DNA from: an uncultured Collinsella sp.
GTDB lineage: Bacteria; Actinomycetota; Coriobacteriia; Coriobacteriales; Coriobacteriaceae
Assembly (NCBI GenBank): GCA_900541015.1
Contig: UQIB01000009.1
Coordinates: 1-64,000, forward strand
Reading direction: 5' to 3'
DNA length: 64,000 bases
The position numbers and the translations under genes were made by a program. Below the pieces are notes generated by a model. That model saw only the letters and a program-made list of their open reading frames with translations, made no database searches and was not told where the DNA came from. Positions 1 through 7,169 of this stretch are shown one piece after another (position 1 is the stretch's first letter; every line of letters begins with the position of its first letter).

Positions 1-497
1 ATGACCTCCTGGACAAACTCCAGGTCGAGCCATTGGGACAGCAGCAGGCCGCCCGAGCCGGTAATGGCGCAGGTCATCTGGGCCGTCGGCAGCACGGTCG
101 CAGCGCCCTCGAACAGGTCGCGGGCACAAGCGCGGACGTCGGTGTGGTGGCGCTGGTACTTGGCGTAGACGATCTGGTTGTCGTCGTTGAGCACGGCGAG
201 CTTGACGGTGGTGGAGCCCACGTCGATGCCCAGGTGCAGGTTGCCACGAGCGTTCTCGGGGTTGAAGATCGCGCCTTCGGGGGCCTGGGCGGCAGTGGCG
301 GCTGCGGGCTCAGCGGCAGTGACGGGCTCGCTAGCGACGGACGTCTCCTCTGCCGCGTTCTTGGCCTCGGCAACCGCCTCGGCAACTTTCTCGGCAGCCG
401 CGGTCGCGGCCTTCTGCGCGGCGTCCACCACGGCGGGCGCGGCCTCGCGCGCAGCAGCGACCATGCGGTCCTTGATGCCCTCGACGAGTTTGCTCAT
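1..497 (-). CDS. Acyl-CoA dehydratase activase (BadF/BcrA/HgdC ATPase family), 5' part
   Basis: The gene enters from the left edge, so only the N-terminal 165 residues are visible. It opens with MSKLVEGIKDRM, followed by an Ala/Glu-rich stretch to about residue 65 that is probably a flexible leader. The actin-like ATPase fold then starts with the phosphate-1 motif GIDVGSTTVKLAVL. The downstream ITGSGG segment fits the same ASKHA family. Activases of this family hydrolyse ATP to send one electron to a 2-hydroxyacyl-CoA dehydratase, a step in anaerobic amino acid fermentation. The start has a good ribosome site (AGGAGAG). The 11-base gap to the upstream TetR gene suggests co-transcription. The visible part cannot show whether this is the short form or the long fused form of about 1400 residues; the cysteine ligands of the 4Fe-4S cluster lie outside the window. 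Confidence 0.85.
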   Translation of the reverse strand, partial: MSKLVEGIKDRMVAAAREAAPAVVDAAQKAATAAAEKVAEAVAEAKNAAEETSVASEPVTAAEPAAATAAQAPEGAIFNPENARGNLHLGIDVGSTTVKLAVLNDDNQIVYAKYQRHHTDVRACARDLFEGAATVLPTAQMTCAITGSGGLLLSQWLDLEFVQEV

Positions 498-508
498 TGT
501 CTCTCCTC

Positions 509-1219
509 TTAGTTGTTGGACTCGACGGTTGCGGTGGTGTCGACCGCGTCCTCGAGCTGCAGATTCAATAGCTTCATGCCGTATTCCGGCACGTTGATAT
601 CGATGGGTTGGCCATACAGGTCGCCGGGGCGCACAAAGGCGATAACCGTCATAATGCGCGCCATGGTCTCGGGCGATTCGGTGAGCCCACGCTCAAACCA
701 GCGCTGAATCAGGCCGACCTCGGCACTCACGACATAGGTAACGTAGTAGTCAAAGAAGGTGCCCAGTGCCAGGCCCAAGATGCCCGTCTGTGCACGCGGC
801 ACCACGGCCTCGCGTGCGGTATCGATGATCTTTTTAATAAAGGCGGGGTCGCCGCCCGGGCCCAGCAGCGATCCGATTAAATCGCGGTTGGCCGCAAGGT
901 AGCGCAGCAACTCAACCGAACCGGGTGCCGGCTCGAGCTCATCGATGTTGTGATAGAGATCGGGCAGCTGAGCTGCGGTGATGAGCTCAATGCGCTCACG
1001 GATCTCGGCCAGCAAGCCGTCCTCGATTTGATTGATAAAGTCGGGGATATCGCGGTAGTGCGAATAGAACGTGCGGCGCGTAAGGCCAGCGCGCTCGGTG
1101 AGCGACGCGACATTAATGCGCGAAAGGTCGCCGCTTTCGGCAAGCTCGCTGGCAAGTGCCTGGCGAAGGGCACGCTGCGAGCGAAGGGACCGGCGGTCGC
1201 ATTTTTCGAGCTGGGACAA
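509..1219 (-). CDS. TetR/AcrR-family transcriptional regulator
   Basis: This 236-residue protein has an N-terminal TetR DNA-binding domain: residues about 12-60 carry RQALASELAESGDLSRINVASLTERAGLTRRTFYSHYRDI, with the usual recognition-helix pattern GLTRRTFYSHY (split here only for description). The C-terminal part is a ligand-binding helical bundle that I cannot assign to a ligand. The start is TTG, chosen because a strong AAGGAGG site lies a few bases upstream; no better ATG exists nearby. It is directly upstream of the dehydratase activase gene and probably co-transcribed, so it may regulate that fermentation gene. Two palindromes lie just upstream at 1242-1257 and 1271-1285 and could be its own operators. 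Confidence 0.88.
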   Translation of the reverse strand: MSQLEKCDRRSLRSQRALRQALASELAESGDLSRINVASLTERAGLTRRTFYSHYRDIPDFINQIEDGLLAEIRERIELITAAQLPDLYHNIDELEPAPGSVELLRYLAANRDLIGSLLGPGGDPAFIKKIIDTAREAVVPRAQTGILGLALGTFFDYYVTYVVSAEVGLIQRWFERGLTESPETMARIMTVIAFVRPGDLYGQPIDINVPEYGMKLLNLQLEDAVDTTATVESNN

Positions 1220-1241
1220 GCGTCCTCCTTGTTACTCAACC

Positions 1242-1285
1242 TGTGCGCTATTGCACAGTGCGAGTATTATTGCACACCGTGTGCA
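1242..1285. promoter_or_regulatory. Two palindromes upstream of the TetR gene, candidate operators
   Basis: Positions 1242-1257 read TGTGC-N6-GCACA, and 1271-1285 read TGCACAC-C-GTGTGCA, a perfect 7+7 palindrome. A TAATAC-like -10 lies between them on the minus strand. The placement in the promoter region and the shared TGCACA core suggest autoregulation by the adjacent TetR protein. This is inference. Confidence 0.5.
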
Positions 1286-1311
1286 TCAACACGTAAAGGC
1301 AATATTTGGGG

Positions 1312-1339
1312 TGTGACAAAGGGCAGTCCCTTTGTCACA
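1312..1339. repeat. Short palindromic repeat, TGTGACAAAGGG class
   Basis: Perfect 12-base arms TGTGACAAAGGG and CCCTTTGTCACA are separated by four bases. A close relative lies at 2062-2090, and a looser one at 1746-1778. All sit between genes. It is too short to be a gene and is best described as a dispersed palindrome (REP-like). Confidence 0.7.
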
Positions 1340-1396
1340 TTCAGCGACCGCCTAGGTTGTGCCAGTTGTGCCTGGCTTTTGGAGCGGCATTGCCGA

Positions 1397-1474
1397 TTGT
1401 TCAAAATGTCATTCGTGGGTAGAATAGTGTCGACGGCAGCCCAAGTTGTAGCTAGCTGGGCAGCGCCGTTGTTT
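1397..1474 (+). ncRNA. Possible short antisense RNA convergent with the small peptide gene
   Basis: A promoter-like pair TTGTTC (1397-1402) and TAGAAT (1420-1425) has a 17-base spacer. The predicted transcript runs into a hairpin at 1433-1469 (arms ACGGC/GCCGT plus GCCCA/TGGGC) followed by TGTTT, which could be a terminator. If read-through occurs, the RNA would overlap the 3' end of the small gene at 1494-1619. The -35 box is weak. No homology to a known RNA is recognised. Confidence 0.3.
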
Positions 1475-1493
1475 GCATTAGGGGGTCAACGCC

Positions 1494-1619
1494 TTAGCGG
1501 CGGCGACCCCTTCTGTTGCGCTTCGAACGCTGCTTGAGTGCCTCGGAAAGGCCGACAAGCGCCGTGAAGAACGAGACCAAAGCAGTCAGAAGCCTCACGA
1601 AATCAATCAAATCGGTCAT
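1494..1619 (-). CDS. Very small hydrophobic peptide with basic tail, toxin-like
   Basis: A 41-residue reading frame begins MTDLIDFVRLLTALVSFF. One predicted membrane helix (about residues 4-26) is followed by a very basic tail ending KRNRRGRRR. The Shine-Dalgarno sequence is an uninterrupted GGAGGTGAT eight bases before this ATG; an in-frame ATG at 1625 sits too close to that site. The build (one helix, cationic tail, about 40 residues, isolated between genes) resembles type I toxin peptides such as the TxpA/Fst class, but I do not recognise the exact family. A possible convergent RNA lies at its 3' side. Alternatively it may be a small membrane regulator, or an untranslated coincidence; the strong ribosome site argues for translation. 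Confidence 0.5.
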   Translation of the reverse strand: MTDLIDFVRLLTALVSFFTALVGLSEALKQRSKRNRRGRRR

Positions 1620-2061
1620 GGGCATCACCTCCCATCAGATGGAGGGCGCTGCCCGGCACATAGAACTGCCGCCAACGGCATCAATTCTATCAAAGCGCAG
1701 TTAGGTATGCGAATGTTTGTTCGTATTTCAGAAGATCGGAGCTCAGGTATGGCGAAGGAACAGTTCCTTTGCCATACCCGAGCTTGTCGCCGAACTGCCG
1801 CCTACATTTTTCGAGTTATTCGGCCACGCTACTGGTTCTGTATAAATGCACCGCCGGGATTATCTGAGGGTTTTTGTCCTTATTTGAGCGTATACATGCC
1901 CATTTGCGCACTTACGTCACCGAATCAAACACCATTAGAGGCATGAATGTTCCCGAGAGGGCATCTTTAGCCATTTAACGACCTCCGACAGGCCGAATAA
2001 CTCGAAATTTGTTGGTGGCGAAAGCGTAACAGTCCTATACGCCAAAAGCCGGTATCTCCCA
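1620..2061. other. Gene-free stretch
   Basis: I see no convincing gene here on either strand. It is comparatively AT-rich and contains the leader of the small peptide gene and a palindrome at 1746-1778. A 79-codon plus-strand frame at 1707-1946 has no ribosome site and a composition unlike its neighbours. Confidence 0.5.
1746..1778. repeat. Short palindromic repeat, GGTATGGC class
   Basis: Arms GGTATGGC-GAAGGAA and TTCCTTT-GCCATACC form a hairpin with one mismatch and a tiny loop. The core resembles the AAAGGGA/TCCCTTT core of the repeats at 1312-1339 and 2062-2090, so it may be a diverged member of the same class. Confidence 0.5.
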
Positions 2062-2090
2062 TGTGGCAAAGGGACAATCCCTTTGTCACA
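2062..2090. repeat. Short palindromic repeat, TGTGACAAAGGG class
   Basis: Arms TGTGGCAAAGGG and CCCTTTGTCACA pair with one G-T wobble. The element abuts the stop codon of the HAD phosphatase gene (2091), so it would lie at the start of that mRNA's 3' untranslated region and may act in 3'-end formation. Confidence 0.65.
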
Positions 2091-2948
2091 TTATTCGATG
2101 ACGGTGCGGGAGTTTTGTTTGTGCATGGTGGCGAGCATGTGTTTGGGGACGGCGTGGACCATGCAGCTGCCGATGGTCGCGCTCGCGGCGGCCTTAGCTG
2201 CATCGCTACCGTTTTTGGTCGCGTAGCTGTGACGGAAGCGTTTGAGCATTGCAATGTCATTGCCGCCGTCGCCGTAAACCGCGACCTCGTCCTCGGCAAT
2301 GCCGTAGTAGCCCGCCAGCCAGGCCACGCTCTCACCCTTGTTGCACGCCACGTCCGTGATCTCGAACATCACCGGATCGAACGGCGCGTTGACCACGCGG
2401 TCCGAACGCTCGGCCAAATACGCCTTAAGGTCGCGCTCCAGCTCGGGCGAGGTCACGCGACAGTTGATCTTGCACACATCGTGGCGCAGGATGTCACCGA
2501 TCGACTGGTCGAAATACTGTTTCTCGTGATACCCGCCACGTGCACGCATGCCGCGCATCACGATGCGCTTGATAGGGCTGTCCTTCTTAAAACCCGCCTG
2601 GTGCATCTCGAACGAGCCGCTCGAGAACATGCCATCGGGCGTGGAGCAGTCGAAGCAAATGTACGGGAACGCCTTGAGCAGCTCCTCGGTAATCTGCGGG
2701 TCGATGGTCCAGGTCTTGAGCACCTCGCCATGGCTGTCGCGCACGATGGACCCGTTGGAGCAGCAGGCGTCAAGCGCCAGGCCCGTAAAGCCATGCTCGC
2801 CGATCGGCAGCGTCGAGCATCCGGTCGCGGGAATCACATGCAAGCCGGCCTCGGTCAGCTCGCGAATGGCACGGCGAATGGTCCCGTCTGCCTCGTGCAG
2901 GGCATTCAACAGCGTTCCGTCTAAGTCACTCGCGAACATCTTGATCAT
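2091..2948 (-). CDS. Cof-type HAD-superfamily phosphatase
   Basis: The protein (285 residues from the chosen ATG) starts MIKMFASDLDGTLLN, the classic HAD motif I with nucleophile Asp8 and acid/base Asp10. Motif II is in the VIPATG region, the cap domain is of Cof/IIB type, and motif IV GDGGNDIAML holds the metal-binding aspartates near the C terminus. The family dephosphorylates sugar phosphates, flavin mononucleotide or similar metabolites; substrate cannot be read from the sequence. An ATG six bases earlier (2954) is an alternative start. Remarkably, the ribosome site and both starts lie in or at the 3' arm of a 22-base-pair hairpin (2948-3003), so translation may be gated. A palindrome follows the stop codon. 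Confidence 0.88.
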   Translation of the reverse strand: MIKMFASDLDGTLLNALHEADGTIRRAIRELTEAGLHVIPATGCSTLPIGEHGFTGLALDACCSNGSIVRDSHGEVLKTWTIDPQITEELLKAFPYICFDCSTPDGMFSSGSFEMHQAGFKKDSPIKRIVMRGMRARGGYHEKQYFDQSIGDILRHDVCKINCRVTSPELERDLKAYLAERSDRVVNAPFDPVMFEITDVACNKGESVAWLAGYYGIAEDEVAVYGDGGNDIAMLKRFRHSYATKNGSDAAKAAASATIGSCMVHAVPKHMLATMHKQNSRTVIE

Positions 2949-3003
2949 GGGCATGCCTCTCCTTCGTCTGCACGATATTGTAGACGAAGGAGAGGCATGC
3001 CCA
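2948..3003 (-). promoter_or_regulatory. Perfect 22-bp hairpin covering the ribosome site of the HAD gene
   Basis: Positions 2948-2969 and 2982-3003 are perfectly complementary with a 12-base loop. In the minus-strand mRNA the 3' arm contains AAGGAGAGG and ends at the first base of the start codon at 2948. The hairpin could also be the 3' end of the upstream MFS transcript, but there is no U-tract. Occlusion of translation initiation is the direct structural prediction. Confidence 0.65.
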
Positions 3004-3063
3004 GACAATGGCGTCCCTGCGCGGCGGGACAATGCTTCCGCAAATCCACGGTGCCCCAGCGCG

Positions 3064-4326
3064 TTAAGGCAATCGCCACAAGCGACTTTTCAGCCGATTA
3101 AACAGCGCCGTCGTCAACGTCAGCACCGCCAACATGCCTGCGAATACAATCGCCGGTGTCCATCGATCATATGCGAGCCCGTAAACCAATTGGCCAATAG
3201 GCGTTGCACAGGAAAGCATCATATAAACGAGTGCCAGCACTTTTCCGCAGAGTTCCTTTGGCGCTGACCGCTGAACAAATGAAACGATTTCGACCGATGC
3301 AATGCTTGCCCACGCCATGACCCATGCCGAGCCGGCCGCAAGCGCGGCAAACGCAAATTCATCAAGACCGCTCAGTAGCGTGACAATAATCGGTACGACT
3401 CCAAAACAGATCATCGCAACATATCGACATATGCCATTGAAAGAAAAGCGATGCGGCCAAATGCCGACCAAGCCACTGCCGGCAAGACCACCCAAACCCA
3501 TAGCCACCTCAATAATCCCAACAAAGGATGATTGCATTCCGAGATGCTTTGCAACAATAACGGGATCACCAATCGTTAACCCAACTAACGCAAGGTTCAA
3601 AATAGCCGCAAGCAAAAACACAACGAGCAATGATGCGTTTTGAAACAGGTACCGAATCGACTCCCGAAAATCGCTTCGGCATGTCGAGCAAGTCGTACTG
3701 TCCCCTGTCATTCCAGATGAGGCATTTTGCTTGAGTGCGCCCCCGAACAGTAAGGCTGACATCGCAAACGTCAACGCCGCGGTTTCGCATAGAGCATCGA
3801 TACCAAAGCACCCATAGACTGCCGTCCCGACTACAGGCCCCAAGATATTGCTCGCCATGGTTATCTGCGAGACCAACGCAGTGGCACGCTCAACCTTTTC
3901 TGGGCCCGTCATGCGCACCGTCTCAATTTGAAGCATCGGCTTCAGCAGCGATTGGATGCCATATTGGACGCAAAGCATTGCTGCCACGACAATCGCAAGA
4001 GGCAGCGACCGCTTCATGGGGATAAACAACAGCGATGCAGCCATCAGAACAATGCCGAGCACCACAAGAACCCCGCGATGTCTTCCCCGATCCGCCAAGA
4101 TTCCGCCAACCGGAGTCGCGAGCACGCCCGGTATGAACGCTATCGCCGCGACGGCGCCATATAACGTTGACGAGCCGCTGCAATCGAACAAGTAAAGCGG
4201 GCACGCAAAGCACAGTGCCGACAACATCGAATACGCGCACAGCTGTGCAACAAGAAGCTCCGTGAGTCTAATTGACCGCACTGTTTTTGATTCCAACGAG
4301 GCACTGACGTCTCTCAGGCCAGCCAT
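3064..4326 (-). CDS. MFS transporter, probable drug exporter
   Basis: A 420-residue, strongly hydrophobic protein with about 12 membrane segments. The loop after helices 2-3 reads GGILADRGRHRGVLV, matching the MFS motif A pattern (GxLaDrxGrkxxL). The start MAGLRDVSASLES was chosen because of the GGGGGCGGA ribosome site; the longer frame starts inside the operator region. The gene is divergent in base composition (lower GC than its neighbours). It lies just downstream of a TetR gene on the same strand, with two copies of a palindromic operator between, so TetR-controlled efflux of a toxic compound is likely. The substrate is unknown; some MFS proteins of this shape are macrolide-type exporters. 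Confidence 0.82.
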   Translation of the reverse strand: MAGLRDVSASLESKTVRSIRLTELLVAQLCAYSMLSALCFACPLYLFDCSGSSTLYGAVAAIAFIPGVLATPVGGILADRGRHRGVLVVLGIVLMAASLLFIPMKRSLPLAIVVAAMLCVQYGIQSLLKPMLQIETVRMTGPEKVERATALVSQITMASNILGPVVGTAVYGCFGIDALCETAALTFAMSALLFGGALKQNASSGMTGDSTTCSTCRSDFRESIRYLFQNASLLVVFLLAAILNLALVGLTIGDPVIVAKHLGMQSSFVGIIEVAMGLGGLAGSGLVGIWPHRFSFNGICRYVAMICFGVVPIIVTLLSGLDEFAFAALAAGSAWVMAWASIASVEIVSFVQRSAPKELCGKVLALVYMMLSCATPIGQLVYGLAYDRWTPAIVFAGMLAVLTLTTALFNRLKSRLWRLP

Positions 4327-4339
4327 AAGTCCGCCCCCT

Positions 4340-4426
4340 ATACATACCGCCAGTATGTATTTAATGACTTGAAAAGGGCAGCCGTGGCTACCCTTACAAA
4401 TCAATTACATACCGTCAGTATCTATA
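4340..4426. promoter_or_regulatory. Two copies of a TetR-type operator before the MFS gene
   Basis: Site 1 (4340-4360) is a palindrome ATACATAC-N5-GTATGTAT. Site 2 (4405-4426) repeats ACATACCG-CAGTAT with a degraded right half. Site 1 overlaps the expected promoter/leader of the MFS gene; site 2 abuts the stop codon of the TetR gene. A small terminator-like hairpin (4373-4395, arms AAGGG/CCCTT, then TTTTC on the minus strand) lies between them. Confidence 0.65.
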
Positions 4427-5089
4427 TTACCACCCAGCACGGTTCCATACGTCCCAAATCTGAGCCGTTGTCTGAAGCACTTCATTACCCAAATCGAGCC
4501 CCACCGCGGCCGCCATCTGCGCCAAACATTGCGCGCGAGCGAGCATTCGATCTTTGGTCTCGAGCGGACGGAACAGCGGCAGCAGCCAAAGATTCGCCAA
4601 CAGCGATACGGCCTCAGCCGCTTCGCGCGGGCATTTGCACGCAATGGAGCCGTCGGCGATGCCCTCCTCGATCACTGGCAAGAGACAGCCATCGGCCGAC
4701 TCGTCGAACGAGCCCTGGTACTGCATCGCCAGTAGACGCGAGCTTTTTACCGGATCTGCCGCAGGATGCATGCGTGCCCATAGCTCAATTTGCGGAACGA
4801 CAGACTCGGGCGCGTACAGTCGCTTGAGCTTTTGGGCTCCGGTCATATTGCCGATACCAAGCGTTGAGCGACGTTGCTCAACAATCGGAGCCATTGCCCG
4901 ATCAAATGCGGCGTTGAAAATCTCCTCTTTGCTCTTAAAGTGATGATAGGCAGCGCCCTTGGTCATGCCATCGAGGCGGTCGACGATATCTTGAATGCTC
5001 GTCCCCTCATAACCCTGTGCGCAGAATAGCTCCAGCGCCGCGTCGAGAATCTTCGCGACCGTCTCCTCGGGATATTTATTACGCCCCAT
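4427..5089 (-). CDS. TetR/AcrR-family regulator of the MFS exporter
   Basis: From ATG 5089 the protein has 220 residues and begins MGRNKYPEETVAKILDAALE. The TetR helix-turn-helix follows: GYEGTSIQDIVDRL then GMTKGAAYHHFKSKEEIF, a very typical recognition helix. The remaining helices form the ligand pocket. A longer start at 5125 exists but has no ribosome site. The gene is followed by a hairpin terminator (4373-4395) and the MFS gene; two matching operators in this gap strongly imply that it controls the exporter. The inducer is unknown. Confidence 0.88.
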   Translation of the reverse strand: MGRNKYPEETVAKILDAALELFCAQGYEGTSIQDIVDRLDGMTKGAAYHHFKSKEEIFNAAFDRAMAPIVEQRRSTLGIGNMTGAQKLKRLYAPESVVPQIELWARMHPAADPVKSSRLLAMQYQGSFDESADGCLLPVIEEGIADGSIACKCPREAAEAVSLLANLWLLPLFRPLETKDRMLARAQCLAQMAAAVGLDLGNEVLQTTAQIWDVWNRAGW

Positions 5090-5163
5090 AATCTGTCCAT
5101 CCGCAACGCAAGTCTTGTGCCTCATTGCAGTATTTTAACGTTGCGGATGGCAGGCGGTCGATT

Positions 5164-5502
5164 CTACACCGCGGCGGGGCCGTGTTCGCCGGTACGGATG
5201 CGGATAACCTCCTCGACCGGCTCGACCCAGATCTTGCCGTCGCCGACGGCTCCGGTGCGAGCAGCGTTGCAGATAATCTCGACAATGCCATCAACATGTT
5301 CATCGGCGCAGATGAGGGTGAACTGCACCTTAGGGATCGTGTTGACAAGCAACTCGTTGCCGCGCACGTATTCCTTCCAGCCATGCTGAGCGCCGCAGCC
5401 CTGCACCTGGTTGATGGTCATACCACGAACATCAGCAGCAAACAGCGCGTCTTTGAGAACCTCAAGCTTTTCCTGACGCACGATAGCCGTGATCTTTTTC
5501 AT
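5164..5502 (-). CDS. glnK: PII nitrogen-regulatory protein (GlnB/GlnK)
   Basis: The 112-residue length is exactly that of the PII family. It begins MKKITAIVRQEKLEVLKDAL and keeps Gly35, Gly37, Gln39, Gly41 and Arg47-Gly48 of the T-loop region. At position 51, where most PII proteins have the Tyr that is uridylylated or adenylylated, this protein has Leu (RGNELLVN). ATP-binding residues in PKV and the C-terminal RIRTGEHG stretch are kept. PII trimers sense 2-oxoglutarate and ADP/ATP and block AmtB. The gene is downstream of the ammonium transporter on the same strand, the usual amtB-glnK arrangement, so the name glnK is given by context. The gap holds a structured repeat. Ligand sensing is expected to persist without covalent modification. 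Confidence 0.92.
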   Translation of the reverse strand: MKKITAIVRQEKLEVLKDALFAADVRGMTINQVQGCGAQHGWKEYVRGNELLVNTIPKVQFTLICADEHVDGIVEIICNAARTGAVGDGKIWVEPVEEVIRIRTGEHGPAAV

Positions 5503-5550
5503 AATGAATTCCTCTCTTTATCAAATAAATGAATTGCCATTCAATGACGC

Positions 5551-5690
5551 GGGTTTCCCAGGTGCCGCAGATTGGGTTGAAAGAGGAGCGCCGCGTACTT
5601 TTGTACGCAAGCGACGGTTTGAAACCCAAGGTGCGGTGCCTGGGAAAGCCGCGCGACGGTTTGAAGGGCAAGGTGCGGAGCCTGGGGAAG
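5551..5690. repeat. Large hairpin with a duplicated arm between amtB and glnK
   Basis: Positions 5551-5587 pair with 5612-5650 in a long stem interrupted by small symmetric internal loops (arms GGGTTTCCCAGG, CCGCA, TTGGGTT), capped by GCGTAC/GTACGC hairpins. A second copy of the right arm, with about five differences, follows at 5654-5690 and has no pairing partner. In the minus-strand mRNA the orphan copy comes first, directly after the amtB stop codon, so two mutually exclusive pairings with the 5551-5587 arm can be imagined. Confidence 0.65.
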
Positions 5691-5693
5691 CTG

Positions 5694-6971
5694 CTAATCG
5701 AGTCCGGAGAATGAAGGGTACGCGCTCTCGCCGTGCTGACTCGCATCCAGGCCCAGCGCCTCGTCGGCCTCGTCCACGCGCAGGCTGCCGTGGAACAGCG
5801 CCTTGACCACCGCGGCGATCACCAAATCGAGCACCAGCACAATAGCGACCGTCACCACAATGCCCAAGATCTGAGAGATGAGCAGCGACACGTCGCCCGT
5901 GTAGAACAGACCGCCCTTACCGGTCCACGAAAGCTCCGGCACACAGAACAGGCCCGTGAGCACGCCGCCCAAAATTCCGCCGATACCGTGGCAACCAAAC
6001 GCATCGAGTGCATCGTCGTAGCCAAACTTGGTCTTAAGATGGCTGATAGCCAGATAGCAGACGGGCGATACGATCAGACCCATGACCAGCGCTGCCCACG
6101 GCTCGACAAAGCCCGCACCCGGCGTGACCACCACAAGGCCCGCAACCAGACCGGTGCTGGCGCCCACCAGCGTGGGGCGACCGGTGTGCACGCGCTCGAC
6201 GGCAAGCCACGAGACCATGCCCGCCGCGCTGGCCGTCACAGTGTTGAGGATGGCGAGTGCCGCCACGGCATTGGCCTTAAACTCGCTGCCGCCGTTAAAG
6301 CCAAACCAGCCAAACCAAAGCAGCCCGGCGCCGAGCGCCACAAACGGCACGTTATGCGGACGGTAGCTCACCATGCCAAAGCCGCGACGACGGCCGAGCA
6401 TTAAACAGAGAATCAGACCCGTGAGACCCGACGAAATGTGCACCACGTCGCCGCCGGCAAAGTCGAGTGCGCCGATAATGTCACCGATAAAGGAGCCATC
6501 GCCGCCCCAAACCATGTGGGCAAGCGGCGCATAGACCACAAGCAGCCAAATGCCCAGGAAGGCCGTCATGGCACCAAACTTGACGCGGCCGGCCAGGCTG
6601 CCCGTGACGATAGCAGCCGTGATCATGGCAAATGCCATCTGGAAGGCGATGTTGATGATCTGGGGGTAGGCGGCGCCGTCCGCGGCGTTGCCCTCGGCCG
6701 CCTGCAGCACCTGGTTGAGCACCGGCAGGCACAGCAGCTGGTCAAGGCCTCCAATAAACGGACTCGAACCGTCGCCGCCATAGGCCAGAGACCAGCCGGC
6801 AACAATCCACAGCACACCAACCAGACCAATGGCGCCAAAGCACATGAGCATGGTGTTGATGACATTTTTGCGCCTGGACAGGCCGCCATAGAAAAACGCC
6901 AGACCCGGTGTCATTAAAAACACGAGCATGGTGCAGATGAGCATAAACGTTGTCGATCCTGTATCGTACAT
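5694..6971 (-). CDS. amtB: Ammonium transporter (Amt/MEP/Rh family)
   Basis: The 425-residue protein starts MYDTGSTTFMLICTMLVFL with ribosome site GAGGGGGA; the longer frame upstream adds a non-conserved leader. It has about 11 membrane segments and Amt signature segments: TPGLAFFYGGLSRRKNV in helix 1-2, the FGAMTAFLGIW and LAHMVWGGDG region, and DFAGGDVVHISSGL, which contains one of the two pore histidines (the Amt signature region). CHGIGGILGG near the end carries the second. It conducts ammonium across the membrane and is gated by PII, encoded next in the same direction. Nothing in the sequence shows nitrogen-dependent promoter elements. Confidence 0.95.
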   Translation of the reverse strand: MYDTGSTTFMLICTMLVFLMTPGLAFFYGGLSRRKNVINTMLMCFGAIGLVGVLWIVAGWSLAYGGDGSSPFIGGLDQLLCLPVLNQVLQAAEGNAADGAAYPQIINIAFQMAFAMITAAIVTGSLAGRVKFGAMTAFLGIWLLVVYAPLAHMVWGGDGSFIGDIIGALDFAGGDVVHISSGLTGLILCLMLGRRRGFGMVSYRPHNVPFVALGAGLLWFGWFGFNGGSEFKANAVAALAILNTVTASAAGMVSWLAVERVHTGRPTLVGASTGLVAGLVVVTPGAGFVEPWAALVMGLIVSPVCYLAISHLKTKFGYDDALDAFGCHGIGGILGGVLTGLFCVPELSWTGKGGLFYTGDVSLLISQILGIVVTVAIVLVLDLVIAAVVKALFHGSLRVDEADEALGLDASQHGESAYPSFSGLD

Positions 6972-7169
6972 TCGTTCCCCCTCGGTCACATGAACGTTGT
7001 CGGCGCCCATAATGCGGCCGAGGGGCAACTGGTGTAGACCAGATACGGCGTTGTTAAACGCTGCGTTGTCGAATGGAAACGGTGCCGCAATCTTGGAAAC
7101 GGCGCGGCAACGGGCGCGAAACGAACGGGAAATACGCGAGCAAGGAGGCCGTGAGCGCGCCCGTCCCGG

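Noticed and set aside
1707..1946. 79-codon plus-strand frame
   Set aside because: No ribosome site, crosses a palindrome, composition unlike coding sequence here.
5462..5746. Minus-strand frame between amtB and glnK
   Set aside because: It translates the structured repeat; the glnK start has a better site and full family length.
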